Source of the DNA: Alistipes sp.
GTDB taxonomy: Bacteria > Bacteroidota > Bacteroidia > Bacteroidales > Rikenellaceae
Direction: 5' to 3'
Length of the DNA: 36,229 nt
Assembly (NCBI GenBank): GCA_017465605.1
Contig: JAFTVW010000003.1
Coordinates: 1-36,229 of the forward strand
Shown here: positions 24,753 to 32,884 of the stretch, piece by piece
Position numbering within the stretch: the first letter of the stretch is position 1
How the letters are laid out: each line of letters opens with the position of its first letter
Position numbers and translations under genes: made by a program
Notes under the pieces: generated by a model
Told to the model about the DNA's origin: nothing
Database searches by the model: none
What the model saw: the letters and a program-made list of their open reading frames with translations, nothing else

Positions 24753-26603
24753 ATGAAAAAGTATATAATATCAATATTTCTGTCGGCCCTCTTGTTTGGC
24801 GGCTGCACTCTTGACAGAGAGCCGCTCACAGGCCCTTCGACAGGCTCATTCCCGGCAAGTGCCGAGGAGGCGCAGGCAGGTGTGCTTGCTGCCTACAAGA
24901 GCCTTGCAAACAACCTCCACCAGTACGGCCCTGCCGACCGTTGGTACGACCAACTTACGGACATAGGTGCAATGCGAACCACGCTCAGCGGATGGCCAAA
25001 CTTCGTGCTTTCGAGCATTACATCCAGCACCTCGCACGTGTGCGACACGTACGCACGTGTATATAAAGGTCTGGGGCGTATCCACCTCGTATTGGACAAC
25101 CTCGACAAGCTGCGAGGCGTAATCTCCGAGGAGGAGTACCTCTGCTACAAGGCGGAGCTGCTCTGTCTGCGAGCATACCAGTACGACACCGCCTGCAAGT
25201 TCTTCGGCGATGTGCCTTGGATTGACCACTGCCTGACCCTCGACGACTACGCCTATGCCCGCACACCACGTGAGCAGATTATCGAGCGTATCCTCGACGA
25301 TATGGACGACGAGCTGATAGAGGCACTCCCGGTCGCTTGGGACAAGTCCGCTTGGGGCACCTGCCGTGTTGGCCGTGTTGGCGCCTATGCGTTGAAGGCA
25401 CGCATCTGCTTGGAGTGGGGCTACTTTGAGGATGCTGCGAAGTACTCGAAGAGAGCTCTCGACCTGGCAGCAGGTCTCTATGACCTCACGCCACTCGACT
25501 GCACATACTACCCTACCCACGCCGATGGCGAGCCTGACCAGACACCTCTGTTCGGCTTCGATGCGGAGGTAAACTCCCGTGAGTGGATTTGGTCTATACA
25601 GTTCGACCGTCTGGCCGCCAGCAACACCCACGCCGGCATCTATACCAACGCCTCACGTGTACACAATGGTGCAGCGGGTCGTGGCCCGTCACAGGCGATG
25701 ATGGACTCGTTCCAGTGTACCGACGGATTGTCGATTGTCGAGTCGCCGCTCTACAACTGGCAAGACCCTTGGGCTAACCGTGACCCACGTCTCGACCTCT
25801 ATTGCCAGCGTCCGGGCTCACGCTGTATGGGTATTCAGTTATCTACCGACCCTAACGACAAGACCGTATATGACTACATAGCAAACAAGGCCGTTCTCAA
25901 TGCGGATGCAAACCCTACGGTAAACAAGTACGAGTATGGCCCTAACGGAGAGAAGGGCCCGGGCGGTTACCTGTGGCGCAAGTTTGTTGACCCACGATAC
26001 TACGGCTCTGTTACAGGCAAAGATTACGAGGATGAACTCGATATGCCTATCATCCGTCTTGCGGAGCTTCTTCTGGTGGATGCCGAGGCGAATATCGAGA
26101 TGGAGGGTGGCGACTTGACCCGTGCAAAGGCCAACATCGAGCGTGTTCGTGCCCGTGTCAATATGCCGGCATTGAAGGATGCAAGTCGTGATGGCCTGCG
26201 CAGCGCACTGCGCTATGAGCGCAAGATTGAGTTGTGCTGCGAGGGTTTCCGCTGGTTTGATATCCGCCGCTGGAAGGATGCTGAGGGTCGCCCTATCGCA
26301 TACAAGGCGCTGCACGATGTTCAGCAGATTGCCCCTGCCTTCGGCAAGCAGCTCTGCAACGCAAAGCCTTATATCGACGAGAACTGGGTTGTCACTTACG
26401 AGAAGTTTGAATCCAAGACAGACGATAAGGGCAAGGTTACCTACACCCCTCACCAGTACACCTTCGACGGCAAGGATTGCAATGCACGTGTACACACCAT
26501 AACCAAGTTTAATCTGAACAAGGATGAGCTCTGGCCATTCCCTTACGATGAGATGGTTACCAACCCATTGATTGGTCTGGGCAACAACAACCCTGGTTAC
26601 TAA
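24753..26603 (+). CDS. susD: RagB/SusD-family surface lipoprotein
   Basis: A 616-residue lipoprotein with lipobox LFGGC and Cys at about residue 18. The N-terminal helical TPR-like region shows typical SusD wording (EEAQAGVLAAYKSL; AELLCLRAYQYDTACKFFGDVPWI; ARTPREQIIERILDDMD; GRVGAYALKARICLEWGYFEDA). The C-terminal part has RLAELLLVDAEANIE and LRYERKIELCCEGFRWFDIRRW. SusD caps the SusC channel and binds the nutrient. It starts 14 bases after susC and is surely cotranscribed. The specificity cannot be read from the sequence. Confidence 0.95.
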   Translation: MKKYIISIFLSALLFGGCTLDREPLTGPSTGSFPASAEEAQAGVLAAYKSLANNLHQYGPADRWYDQLTDIGAMRTTLSGWPNFVLSSITSSTSHVCDTYARVYKGLGRIHLVLDNLDKLRGVISEEEYLCYKAELLCLRAYQYDTACKFFGDVPWIDHCLTLDDYAYARTPREQIIERILDDMDDELIEALPVAWDKSAWGTCRVGRVGAYALKARICLEWGYFEDAAKYSKRALDLAAGLYDLTPLDCTYYPTHADGEPDQTPLFGFDAEVNSREWIWSIQFDRLAASNTHAGIYTNASRVHNGAAGRGPSQAMMDSFQCTDGLSIVESPLYNWQDPWANRDPRLDLYCQRPGSRCMGIQLSTDPNDKTVYDYIANKAVLNADANPTVNKYEYGPNGEKGPGGYLWRKFVDPRYYGSVTGKDYEDELDMPIIRLAELLLVDAEANIEMEGGDLTRAKANIERVRARVNMPALKDASRDGLRSALRYERKIELCCEGFRWFDIRRWKDAEGRPIAYKALHDVQQIAPAFGKQLCNAKPYIDENWVVTYEKFESKTDDKGKVTYTPHQYTFDGKDCNARVHTITKFNLNKDELWPFPYDEMVTNPLIGLGNNNPGY

Positions 26604-26622
26604 ACCTATAAAAGACGAATAT

Positions 26623-28452
26623 ATGAAAAAGATTGTTAAATATTTGTGCTACTGCCTGCCTCTGCTGGGCTTGGCAATGGGTTGCAACAATGACGATGGT
26701 CTTTCGGAGTTTCAGCCCGATACAAATAAGAGCGGAGAGGTGACACTGCTCGCCTCTATTGAGAATGCCTCCTCCCGTGCATCAATGATTGCCACGGGTG
26801 AGGCCCGCTGGCTCCGAAATGATGCTATCGCTGTCCTGTGCAACGACAACAGCATCGAGGTCTTCACTCTCGACGGCACGGGCGAGACCCGCAAGGCTCT
26901 GTTCAAGGGTACCGTCGAGGGCAAGACGGTAGGCGAATACGCCTTCTACCCTGCCTCTGTCACCTATGCCGATGGTCTGCTCTCTTACACGCTGCCTTCG
27001 GAGGTTACTGCCACTTCGGCGGGCGAGTGCTCCCTTATGGCGGGCAAGATTAACGAGAAGAACGAGGTTGAGTTCAAGCAGTTTATGGCATACATCAACC
27101 TCAAAATCAACGGTGTAAGTTCTTCGACCAACAAGATAGTCGTTTCGGCAGACAACAACCTCTCGGGTGCCGTATCCGTGGATGTCAACAAGGGTATGGA
27201 GTCGGGTCTTCCGGCTACTGCGGGCGACGCAACCTTATCGATACTCATCCCTGACGGTGCTTCCTCGGCCATCAACGCCATTGTTGCTATCCCTGTGGGC
27301 GACTACACCTCGCTCGTGGCTACGGCGTATGACAAGAACGGCAACAAGGAGGGTGAGACAGTGCTTATCTCCGGCCTTACGGCAATTACCCGTGGTCTGC
27401 TTTTGAGCGGCGAGCTCGCAGTAGAGGGCAGAAAGCCTATCCCGGGCACCGTGGACGTTGCCGGCATCTACTGGGCAACCGGTAACCTCGAATATGAGGT
27501 AGGCGGCCAGAGCAGCGAGGGCTTTGCCGAGGGTTGGAGAATCGCTCCTCACACGGCACACCACTACCACATCGCATCGGGTGGTGGCGACCTCAAAGAC
27601 CTTACCGACTACAACAAGGTGGCGCACTTCAACTTCGGAGGTATCGCCTCCCCATTCGACAACAAGTTAGAGTCTGCCGCAGCACTTGCAACCATAGACC
27701 CTGCATTCGATTTCAGCGGTAAGATGTACACCGACCGTCACTGCACCTCGGCGACTACCGACTTTGCGGCTGCGAAGTTTGGCGACCTCGCCTACTGGGC
27801 ATCCAACGGTAAGTACCGCACCCCTTCGGCTGCCGACTTCGTTGCACTCTACACGTTGGCTTCTCGTGTGCAGGCTACCTACACACTCGACGGCTTCCCT
27901 GTGAAGGGTACCTACTTCACCAACCCTATTGATGGCGGAGAGCCTGTTATCGACACCGAGACCGTCAAGGAGCTTACCGACGAGGATTTGCAGGTAGGTC
28001 TCTTCCTGCCTTGGTCGGGACGTGCTTATGCTGCCAACGACTTCTGGTTGTATGGCGTAAACAGCATCGGAGTATATCGCACCTCGACCGTGAACCTCAA
28101 CTCGACCGTTGATGCTACAAACGGCACAATCTACCGTGTAAGCAACCTCGTCGAGAAGGAGAGCAACAGCAAGGGCCTCAACGGAGCGTTCTACCACGCA
28201 GGCTGGGGCGCAAATGGTCGCTACGCTATCCGCCCTATCTATATCGACGGCAACTACTCGCCGGAGCCTGAGCCTGAACCGGACCCGACACCAACTCCTG
28301 ACCCAGACCCGACACCGGAGCCGGAGCCTGAACCGGAGCAAAAACCGGAGTTGGGTACACTCCCTTCACCTGCACCTGTGGAGGGTGACTGGGGCGCAAA
28401 TACTCCGGGAGGAAGCATCAGCGAGAACCCATACGGAGGTGGAGATTTGTAA
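26623..28452 (+). CDS. Lipoprotein with fimbrillin-like N-terminus, FISUMP-like domain and proline-rich tail
   Basis: A 609-residue lipoprotein (lipobox LAMGC, followed by NNDDG, an acidic start that suits surface export). The beta-rich N-terminal half resembles fimbrillin-like proteins (RWLRNDAIAVL; GEYAFYPAS). The second half (about 280-545) resembles FISUMP domains (IYWATGNL; DFSGKMYTD; LAYWASNGKYRTPSAADF; GLFLPWSGRAY; RYAIRPIYI) and is paralogous to the same region of the protein at 28635. A tail of PEPEPDPTP-type repeats (about 547-580) ends in EGDWGANTPGG, a motif repeated in the next small gene. I chose the ATG at 26623, where the signal peptide begins. A surface binding protein of the Sus locus is likely. 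Confidence 0.8.
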   Translation: MKKIVKYLCYCLPLLGLAMGCNNDDGLSEFQPDTNKSGEVTLLASIENASSRASMIATGEARWLRNDAIAVLCNDNSIEVFTLDGTGETRKALFKGTVEGKTVGEYAFYPASVTYADGLLSYTLPSEVTATSAGECSLMAGKINEKNEVEFKQFMAYINLKINGVSSSTNKIVVSADNNLSGAVSVDVNKGMESGLPATAGDATLSILIPDGASSAINAIVAIPVGDYTSLVATAYDKNGNKEGETVLISGLTAITRGLLLSGELAVEGRKPIPGTVDVAGIYWATGNLEYEVGGQSSEGFAEGWRIAPHTAHHYHIASGGGDLKDLTDYNKVAHFNFGGIASPFDNKLESAAALATIDPAFDFSGKMYTDRHCTSATTDFAAAKFGDLAYWASNGKYRTPSAADFVALYTLASRVQATYTLDGFPVKGTYFTNPIDGGEPVIDTETVKELTDEDLQVGLFLPWSGRAYAANDFWLYGVNSIGVYRTSTVNLNSTVDATNGTIYRVSNLVEKESNSKGLNGAFYHAGWGANGRYAIRPIYIDGNYSPEPEPEPDPTPTPDPDPTPEPEPEPEQKPELGTLPSPAPVEGDWGANTPGGSISENPYGGGDL

Positions 28453-28471
28453 ACCTAAAACCAAAATAACT

Positions 28472-28618
28472 ATGAGAATGAGAAACTATTTAGAGCCGAC
28501 ACTCTCCAACCTGAGAGTAAGAATAGAAGTTGGCTTTGCTGCCTCCGCCGAGGGCGATTGGGGCACAAACACTCCCGGTGGAGCAATCGAAGAGAAGGCT
28601 TATGAATATGAACTTTAA
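28472..28618 (+). CDS. 48-residue Sus-locus peptide
   Basis: A short gene beginning MRMRNYLEPTLSNLRVRIEV and ending in EGDWGTNTPGGAIEEKAYEYEL. The layout (basic start, YxxPT, VxxE, GFAAS, then an acidic-glycine tail) matches the many small proteins found beside fimbrillin and Sus genes in Bacteroidales, whose role is unknown. The EGDWGxNTPGG motif also ends the preceding lipoprotein. It lies 19 bases after one lipoprotein gene and 16 before the next, consistent with translation. Confidence 0.7.
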   Translation: MRMRNYLEPTLSNLRVRIEVGFAASAEGDWGTNTPGGAIEEKAYEYEL

Positions 28619-28634
28619 AACAACAATTACAACT

Positions 28635-30344
28635 ATGAAAAAGATTATAACATCAATATTGGCAGCATCGGCACTCTTCGCTTGCCAGCAGCCAAACGAG
28701 GACATAGTTCCTAACAACCCGGACCTTGTAACCTTCAATATCGAGGCATCGGCACCGGAGGTGCGTACAGCACTCGTTGAGGAGAATGGTAAGTATGGCG
28801 CAGTATGGACCGCAGGTGACACCTACTCTATTATCGAGGTAGGCGATGGCGCCAACAAGCAGAATGGTACGACAACAGCTATTACCGAGAACTCCGCAAC
28901 ACTCTCTGCATCGGTAACCGTTGCAGCAAAGAGTTATAGCAAATATGAGTACTTCTTCGCAGCCCCTAAGGCTTCTATGAACGGAGCTTGTACATATATG
29001 GCAATGACTCTTCCTGAGGAGCAGGCTCCGCTTGCAATGACAACATTCGACGGCAAGGCCGACTTCCTCATTGGAAAGCCCGTTGAGATAGCGACACAGC
29101 CTGCCGAAACCGATGTTCTCTCGTTCGAGATTGCACGTTTATCGGCTATCGGCAAGGTAACCGTTAAGGGTCTTACTCTTGCCGAGGGCGAAAAGGTAAC
29201 AGGCGTAAAGATTGAATTTGCTCAGGCTGTTGCCGGTAAGATTACGAATGTTCTGACCGACGATTTGCGTGCAGGAACATATCCTCCTGCATTCACATAC
29301 GCTACCTATAAGAAGTTTGTATCGGTAACCCTTCCTGAGGCACAGAGCGGCGACTTTACATACTATATGTGCTGCTGGCCTACAACCCTTGCAGCCGAGT
29401 CTGCATACACCGTTACTGTAACGACTACTGCGACCACCGTTACCAAGAGTGCAACGCTTCCTGCCGAGCTCGTATTCAGCGCAGGCGATATGACCTCGCT
29501 CACTATCAATATGGCAAACGTAACCACCGAGCCGGAGCCGGAACCGGAACCTGAGACTCCTGTTGTAATGCCTACATACGTTACCGTTGCAGGTGTTAAG
29601 TGGGCACCGGGCAACCTTATGTATGACAAGGATGTTACCGTTGAGGGATTTGCTGCCGGTTGGAGCATCGCTGCAAGTCAGGCAGAGTATTTCCACAACG
29701 ACACCACCGGCGATATCAAAGACTTGACAGATTACAATCAGACCAACCTATTCAATTTCGGAGGTATCACCGACCCATTCTCTTGCGCAGCAGAATCGGC
29801 AGTCAGTCTCGCAGCATCTGACCCTGCATTTGATTTCAGCGGTAAGATGTACACTGACCAGACCTGCACCACTGCTACTCCCGATTTCACCGCTGCAAAT
29901 TATGGCGACGTTGCTTACTGGGCATCGAACGGTAAATGGCGCACCCCAAGCAAGGCTGATTTCGAGGAACTCTGGACAAAAGCTTCTCGTACAAAAGCTA
30001 CCTATAATTTGGGTGACAAGACTATCAATGGCACATACTTCTTTGACCCTGCCGCAGGCGAGAGCCCTGTTGTTGGCGATACCGTAAAGGAACTGACCAA
30101 CGAGGATATTACCACAGGCCTCTTCCTTCCTTGGACCGGTCGTGGCTACGACGGCACCGAGTATAACGTATATAAGATTGGAGCACAAGGTTGCTACCGT
30201 ACAGCAACCGTAAACTCCACCTCTGCGCTTGATGCTACGAATGGTGTTATCTACCGTATCCAGTCGCTCTCAGAGGGTGCATACTACCACCAGTCGTATG
30301 GAGCCACTGCTCGCTACGCTATCCGTCCTGTTTATGTAGAGTAA
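28635..30344 (+). CDS. Second FISUMP-like lipoprotein
   Basis: A 569-residue lipoprotein (ALFAC lipobox) starting at the ATG at 28635, where the signal peptide begins. The N-terminal half (about 25-300) is a fimbrillin-like beta region. A PEPEPEPETP linker (about 312-322) leads to a C-terminal FISUMP-like domain (about 325-569) that closely matches the preceding lipoprotein: WAPGNLMYD, DIKDLTDYN, DPAFDFSGKMYTD, AYWASNGKWRTPSKADFEEL, GLFLPWTGRGY, ARYAIRPVYVE. It ends with the domain and has no peptide tail. It is probably a surface ligand-binding component, duplicated from its neighbour with the linker moved. Confidence 0.8.
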   Translation: MKKIITSILAASALFACQQPNEDIVPNNPDLVTFNIEASAPEVRTALVEENGKYGAVWTAGDTYSIIEVGDGANKQNGTTTAITENSATLSASVTVAAKSYSKYEYFFAAPKASMNGACTYMAMTLPEEQAPLAMTTFDGKADFLIGKPVEIATQPAETDVLSFEIARLSAIGKVTVKGLTLAEGEKVTGVKIEFAQAVAGKITNVLTDDLRAGTYPPAFTYATYKKFVSVTLPEAQSGDFTYYMCCWPTTLAAESAYTVTVTTTATTVTKSATLPAELVFSAGDMTSLTINMANVTTEPEPEPEPETPVVMPTYVTVAGVKWAPGNLMYDKDVTVEGFAAGWSIAASQAEYFHNDTTGDIKDLTDYNQTNLFNFGGITDPFSCAAESAVSLAASDPAFDFSGKMYTDQTCTTATPDFTAANYGDVAYWASNGKWRTPSKADFEELWTKASRTKATYNLGDKTINGTYFFDPAAGESPVVGDTVKELTNEDITTGLFLPWTGRGYDGTEYNVYKIGAQGCYRTATVNSTSALDATNGVIYRIQSLSEGAYYHQSYGATARYAIRPVYVE

Positions 30345-30353
30345 AAAGGAGGA

Positions 30354-31559
30354 ATGAAACGATTGTTTTCAATATTGTTGTTGTGTCTGGCGGTGGTAAC
30401 TCTCACCGCCGGATACAATGGCAAAAAGGTGCGTAAGGGTCGCACACTGCCTGCGTGGAGCGAGGGGAGCCTCGACATCCACACCATAAGCACGGGCCGT
30501 GGCGAGTGCCTCTTCTTTGTCCTTCCCGACGGCACCACCCTCATCGTCGATGCGGGCGAGTTCAGCCGTGAGGGTACAAAGCACAAGAACGTGGCACAGC
30601 GACCAAATGCCGCCGTGCGCCCGACAAAGGCTTTTGGCGACTACATCCGCCACTTTATGCCAAAGGGCGACAAGGAGGTCGATTACTTCAACCTCTCGCA
30701 CTTCCATATGGACCATATGGGCAATATGGAGCCGGAATATACAAAGTCGGCAGAGGGCGATTACACCCTGACGGGTGTTATGGCTCTCTATCATCAGGTG
30801 CCGTTCCGCAGGGTCATCGACCGTGCGTATGGTGCCTACGACTCGCTCAAAGTCAAGGCTATGAGCACCGCCGTATTGAAGGAGTATCGCAAGTTCTTGG
30901 AGCACCATACGGCAAAGGGCGACATCGAGGCCTCACGCTTTGAGCTGGGGGCAGTGAATCAGTTTACCCTGCTCAACAACCCGAGCGCATACCCCGACTT
31001 CAAGGTGGAGAACATCTGCTCCAACGGCTACGTATGGGCAGATGGCAAGGCGATGAATGTCTATGCCGGCAAGGAGAAGAATCTGCGTGAGAACGCCGCC
31101 TCGTGCGGCTTTGTCATCCGCTACGGCAAGTTCGACTTCCTCACTGCGGGAGATATAGGCGATTACAGCGACCTCGAATACTACGTGGCCAAGGCTGTGG
31201 GTAAGGTCGAGGCTGTCAAGGCCCACCACCACCTCTCGCCGCACTCTATGTGTCAGAAGTCGATGGAGGTATTGCAGCCGCAGGCGCTCGTTGCGACAAG
31301 CTTCTACGTGCGAGAGATTCAGCCCGACAAGAGCAAGTTCGGCTTCATAACGGATGGCGGTTGCAACATTTACTGCACGAGTGCCGCCCCATCGCTCATC
31401 GAGGCAGACCCTGCGACATACGGCAAGTGTGCCGCTACGGAGGGGCATATCGTGATTCGTGTAGCCCCAAAGGGGGATAGCTATATGGTCTATACCCTTG
31501 ACGACACGGATAGCAAATACAAAGTAAAGAGGATTGACGGACCTTTCAAATGTGAATAG
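30354..31559 (+). CDS. Secreted ComEC-like metallo-beta-lactamase-fold hydrolase 1
   Basis: A 401-residue protein with a signal peptide but no lipobox cysteine, so probably periplasmic or secreted. The MBL-fold metal motifs are present: SHFHMDHMG (HxHxDH), TAGDIGD, and KAHHHLSPHS. The leading GRGECLFFVLPDGTTLIVDAG stretch is the strand-turn pattern of the ComEC/Rec2 hydrolase domain, whose members act on phosphodiesters or related bonds. It is preceded by AAAGGAGG only 1 base before the ATG and lies 9 bases after the lipoprotein gene. It is about 60% alike by eye to the next gene. Substrate unknown. Confidence 0.85.
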   Translation: MKRLFSILLLCLAVVTLTAGYNGKKVRKGRTLPAWSEGSLDIHTISTGRGECLFFVLPDGTTLIVDAGEFSREGTKHKNVAQRPNAAVRPTKAFGDYIRHFMPKGDKEVDYFNLSHFHMDHMGNMEPEYTKSAEGDYTLTGVMALYHQVPFRRVIDRAYGAYDSLKVKAMSTAVLKEYRKFLEHHTAKGDIEASRFELGAVNQFTLLNNPSAYPDFKVENICSNGYVWADGKAMNVYAGKEKNLRENAASCGFVIRYGKFDFLTAGDIGDYSDLEYYVAKAVGKVEAVKAHHHLSPHSMCQKSMEVLQPQALVATSFYVREIQPDKSKFGFITDGGCNIYCTSAAPSLIEADPATYGKCAATEGHIVIRVAPKGDSYMVYTLDDTDSKYKVKRIDGPFKCE

Positions 31560-31562
31560 AGG

Positions 31563-32843
31563 ATGAGAAGATTGATTTGGATATTACCGCTGCTCGTGCT
31601 GCTCTCGTGTGGCGAGAAGGATGTGAAGATGCCGTGGGAGGATGATTTGGGCAAGGGCGACACCCCGAAAGAGGAGCCTTCGACCCCCTCTACCCCCGAC
31701 ACGCCGACCAAGGAGGTTATCGAGATTGGCAAGCCCCTGACGGCGTGGCGCAATGGAGAGTTGGACATCCACACCATAAGCACGGGTCGTGGCGAGTGCC
31801 TCTTCTTCATTATGCCCGACGGTACGACGATGATTGTCGATGCGGGCGAGTTCAAGCGTGAGGGAAGCAGTTATAAGAACGTGCTGCAAAGGCCTAATGC
31901 ACAGGTACGCCCTACGCAGACATACGCCAACTACATCCGAAACTTTATGCCGAGCGGCCATAGCGCAATCGACTACTTCCACCTCTCGCACTTCCATATG
32001 GACCATATGGGAAACTTGGAGAAGGAGTACACGAAGTATGCCGACGGCGACTATACCCTCGCAGGAGTGACGGCACTATACCACCTCATCCCATTCCGTG
32101 AGGTCATCGACCGTGCGTATGGCGATTACGAGGGGCTCGCCGTAACCTCTATGAGCGAGGCATCGCTTGCCAACTATCGTAAGTTTCTGGACTACAACAC
32201 CAAGCGAGGGGCCTTCAAGGCATCCCAATTCAAACTCGGAGCCACCAACCAGTTCGCTATGAAGTACGATGCGGCATCATACCCCGACTTCAAGATTGAG
32301 AACGTATGCTCGAACACCAAGATTTGGGAGAATGGCAAGGCGGTAGATATCTACGAGGGCAAGACAAAGGCGGAGAATGCAGCCTCGTGCGGCTTCGTCA
32401 TCCGCTACGGCAAGTTCGACTTCCACTCGGCGGGTGACATCGGCGACTACGAGGACTTGGAGTATCGTGTGGCAAAGGTTGTAGGGCAGGTGGAGGCCGT
32501 CAAAGCGCATCACCACCTCTCGCCGCACTCTATGTGCCAGAAGGCTATGGACGTACTGCTGCCTCAAACCCTGATTGCGACGAGCTTCTACGTGCGAGAT
32601 ATTCAGCCCGACAAGAGCAAGTTCGGATATATCACCAAGGGTGGCTGCGACATCTACTGCACCAGCGTAGGCGAGTCGTTGCTCACGCAGTACCCTGACG
32701 ACTACGCTATGTGCAACGCCACAAGCGGCCACATCGTCATCCGTGTAGCTCCGAAGGGAGATAGTTATATGGTCTATACCCTCGACGACTCGGACGACAA
32801 GTATCGGGTGAAGTACATCGACGGGCCGTTCCTGTGTAAGTAA
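31563..32843 (+). CDS. ComEC-like metallo-beta-lactamase-fold lipoprotein 2
   Basis: A 426-residue lipoprotein (lipobox LLSCGEKD; the acidic residues just after Cys suit surface display). A short linker rich in P, T and S contains KMPWEDDLG. The catalytic domain closely follows gene 1, with SHFHMDHMG, SAGDIGD and KAHHHLSPHS, plus the same C-terminal MVYTLDDSD...IDGPF block. It starts 3 bases after gene 1, so the two are translationally linked. Both may act on one polymer at different sites in the envelope. Confidence 0.85.
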   Translation: MRRLIWILPLLVLLSCGEKDVKMPWEDDLGKGDTPKEEPSTPSTPDTPTKEVIEIGKPLTAWRNGELDIHTISTGRGECLFFIMPDGTTMIVDAGEFKREGSSYKNVLQRPNAQVRPTQTYANYIRNFMPSGHSAIDYFHLSHFHMDHMGNLEKEYTKYADGDYTLAGVTALYHLIPFREVIDRAYGDYEGLAVTSMSEASLANYRKFLDYNTKRGAFKASQFKLGATNQFAMKYDAASYPDFKIENVCSNTKIWENGKAVDIYEGKTKAENAASCGFVIRYGKFDFHSAGDIGDYEDLEYRVAKVVGQVEAVKAHHHLSPHSMCQKAMDVLLPQTLIATSFYVRDIQPDKSKFGYITKGGCDIYCTSVGESLLTQYPDDYAMCNATSGHIVIRVAPKGDSYMVYTLDDSDDKYRVKYIDGPFLCK

Positions 32844-32850
32844 ATTTTTA

Positions 32851-32858
32851 TACCTTTG
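32851..32858 (+). promoter_or_regulatory. Internal -7 box before the third hydrolase gene
   Basis: TACCTTTG is a perfect TAnnTTTG element 26 bases before the ATG at 32885, in the only sizeable gap within the hydrolase cluster. No good TTTG lies 20 bases upstream. It could allow separate expression of the third hydrolase. Confidence 0.4.
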
Positions 32859-32884
32859 CGCAAAACTCAAACCTTATTATTGAT

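Noticed and set aside
22011-29696. Long minus-strand frames opposite susC, susD and the lipoprotein genes (for example 24846-25631 and 25839-26495)
   Set aside because: They mirror high-GC coding DNA, have no recognisable domains and lie fully opposite well-supported genes.
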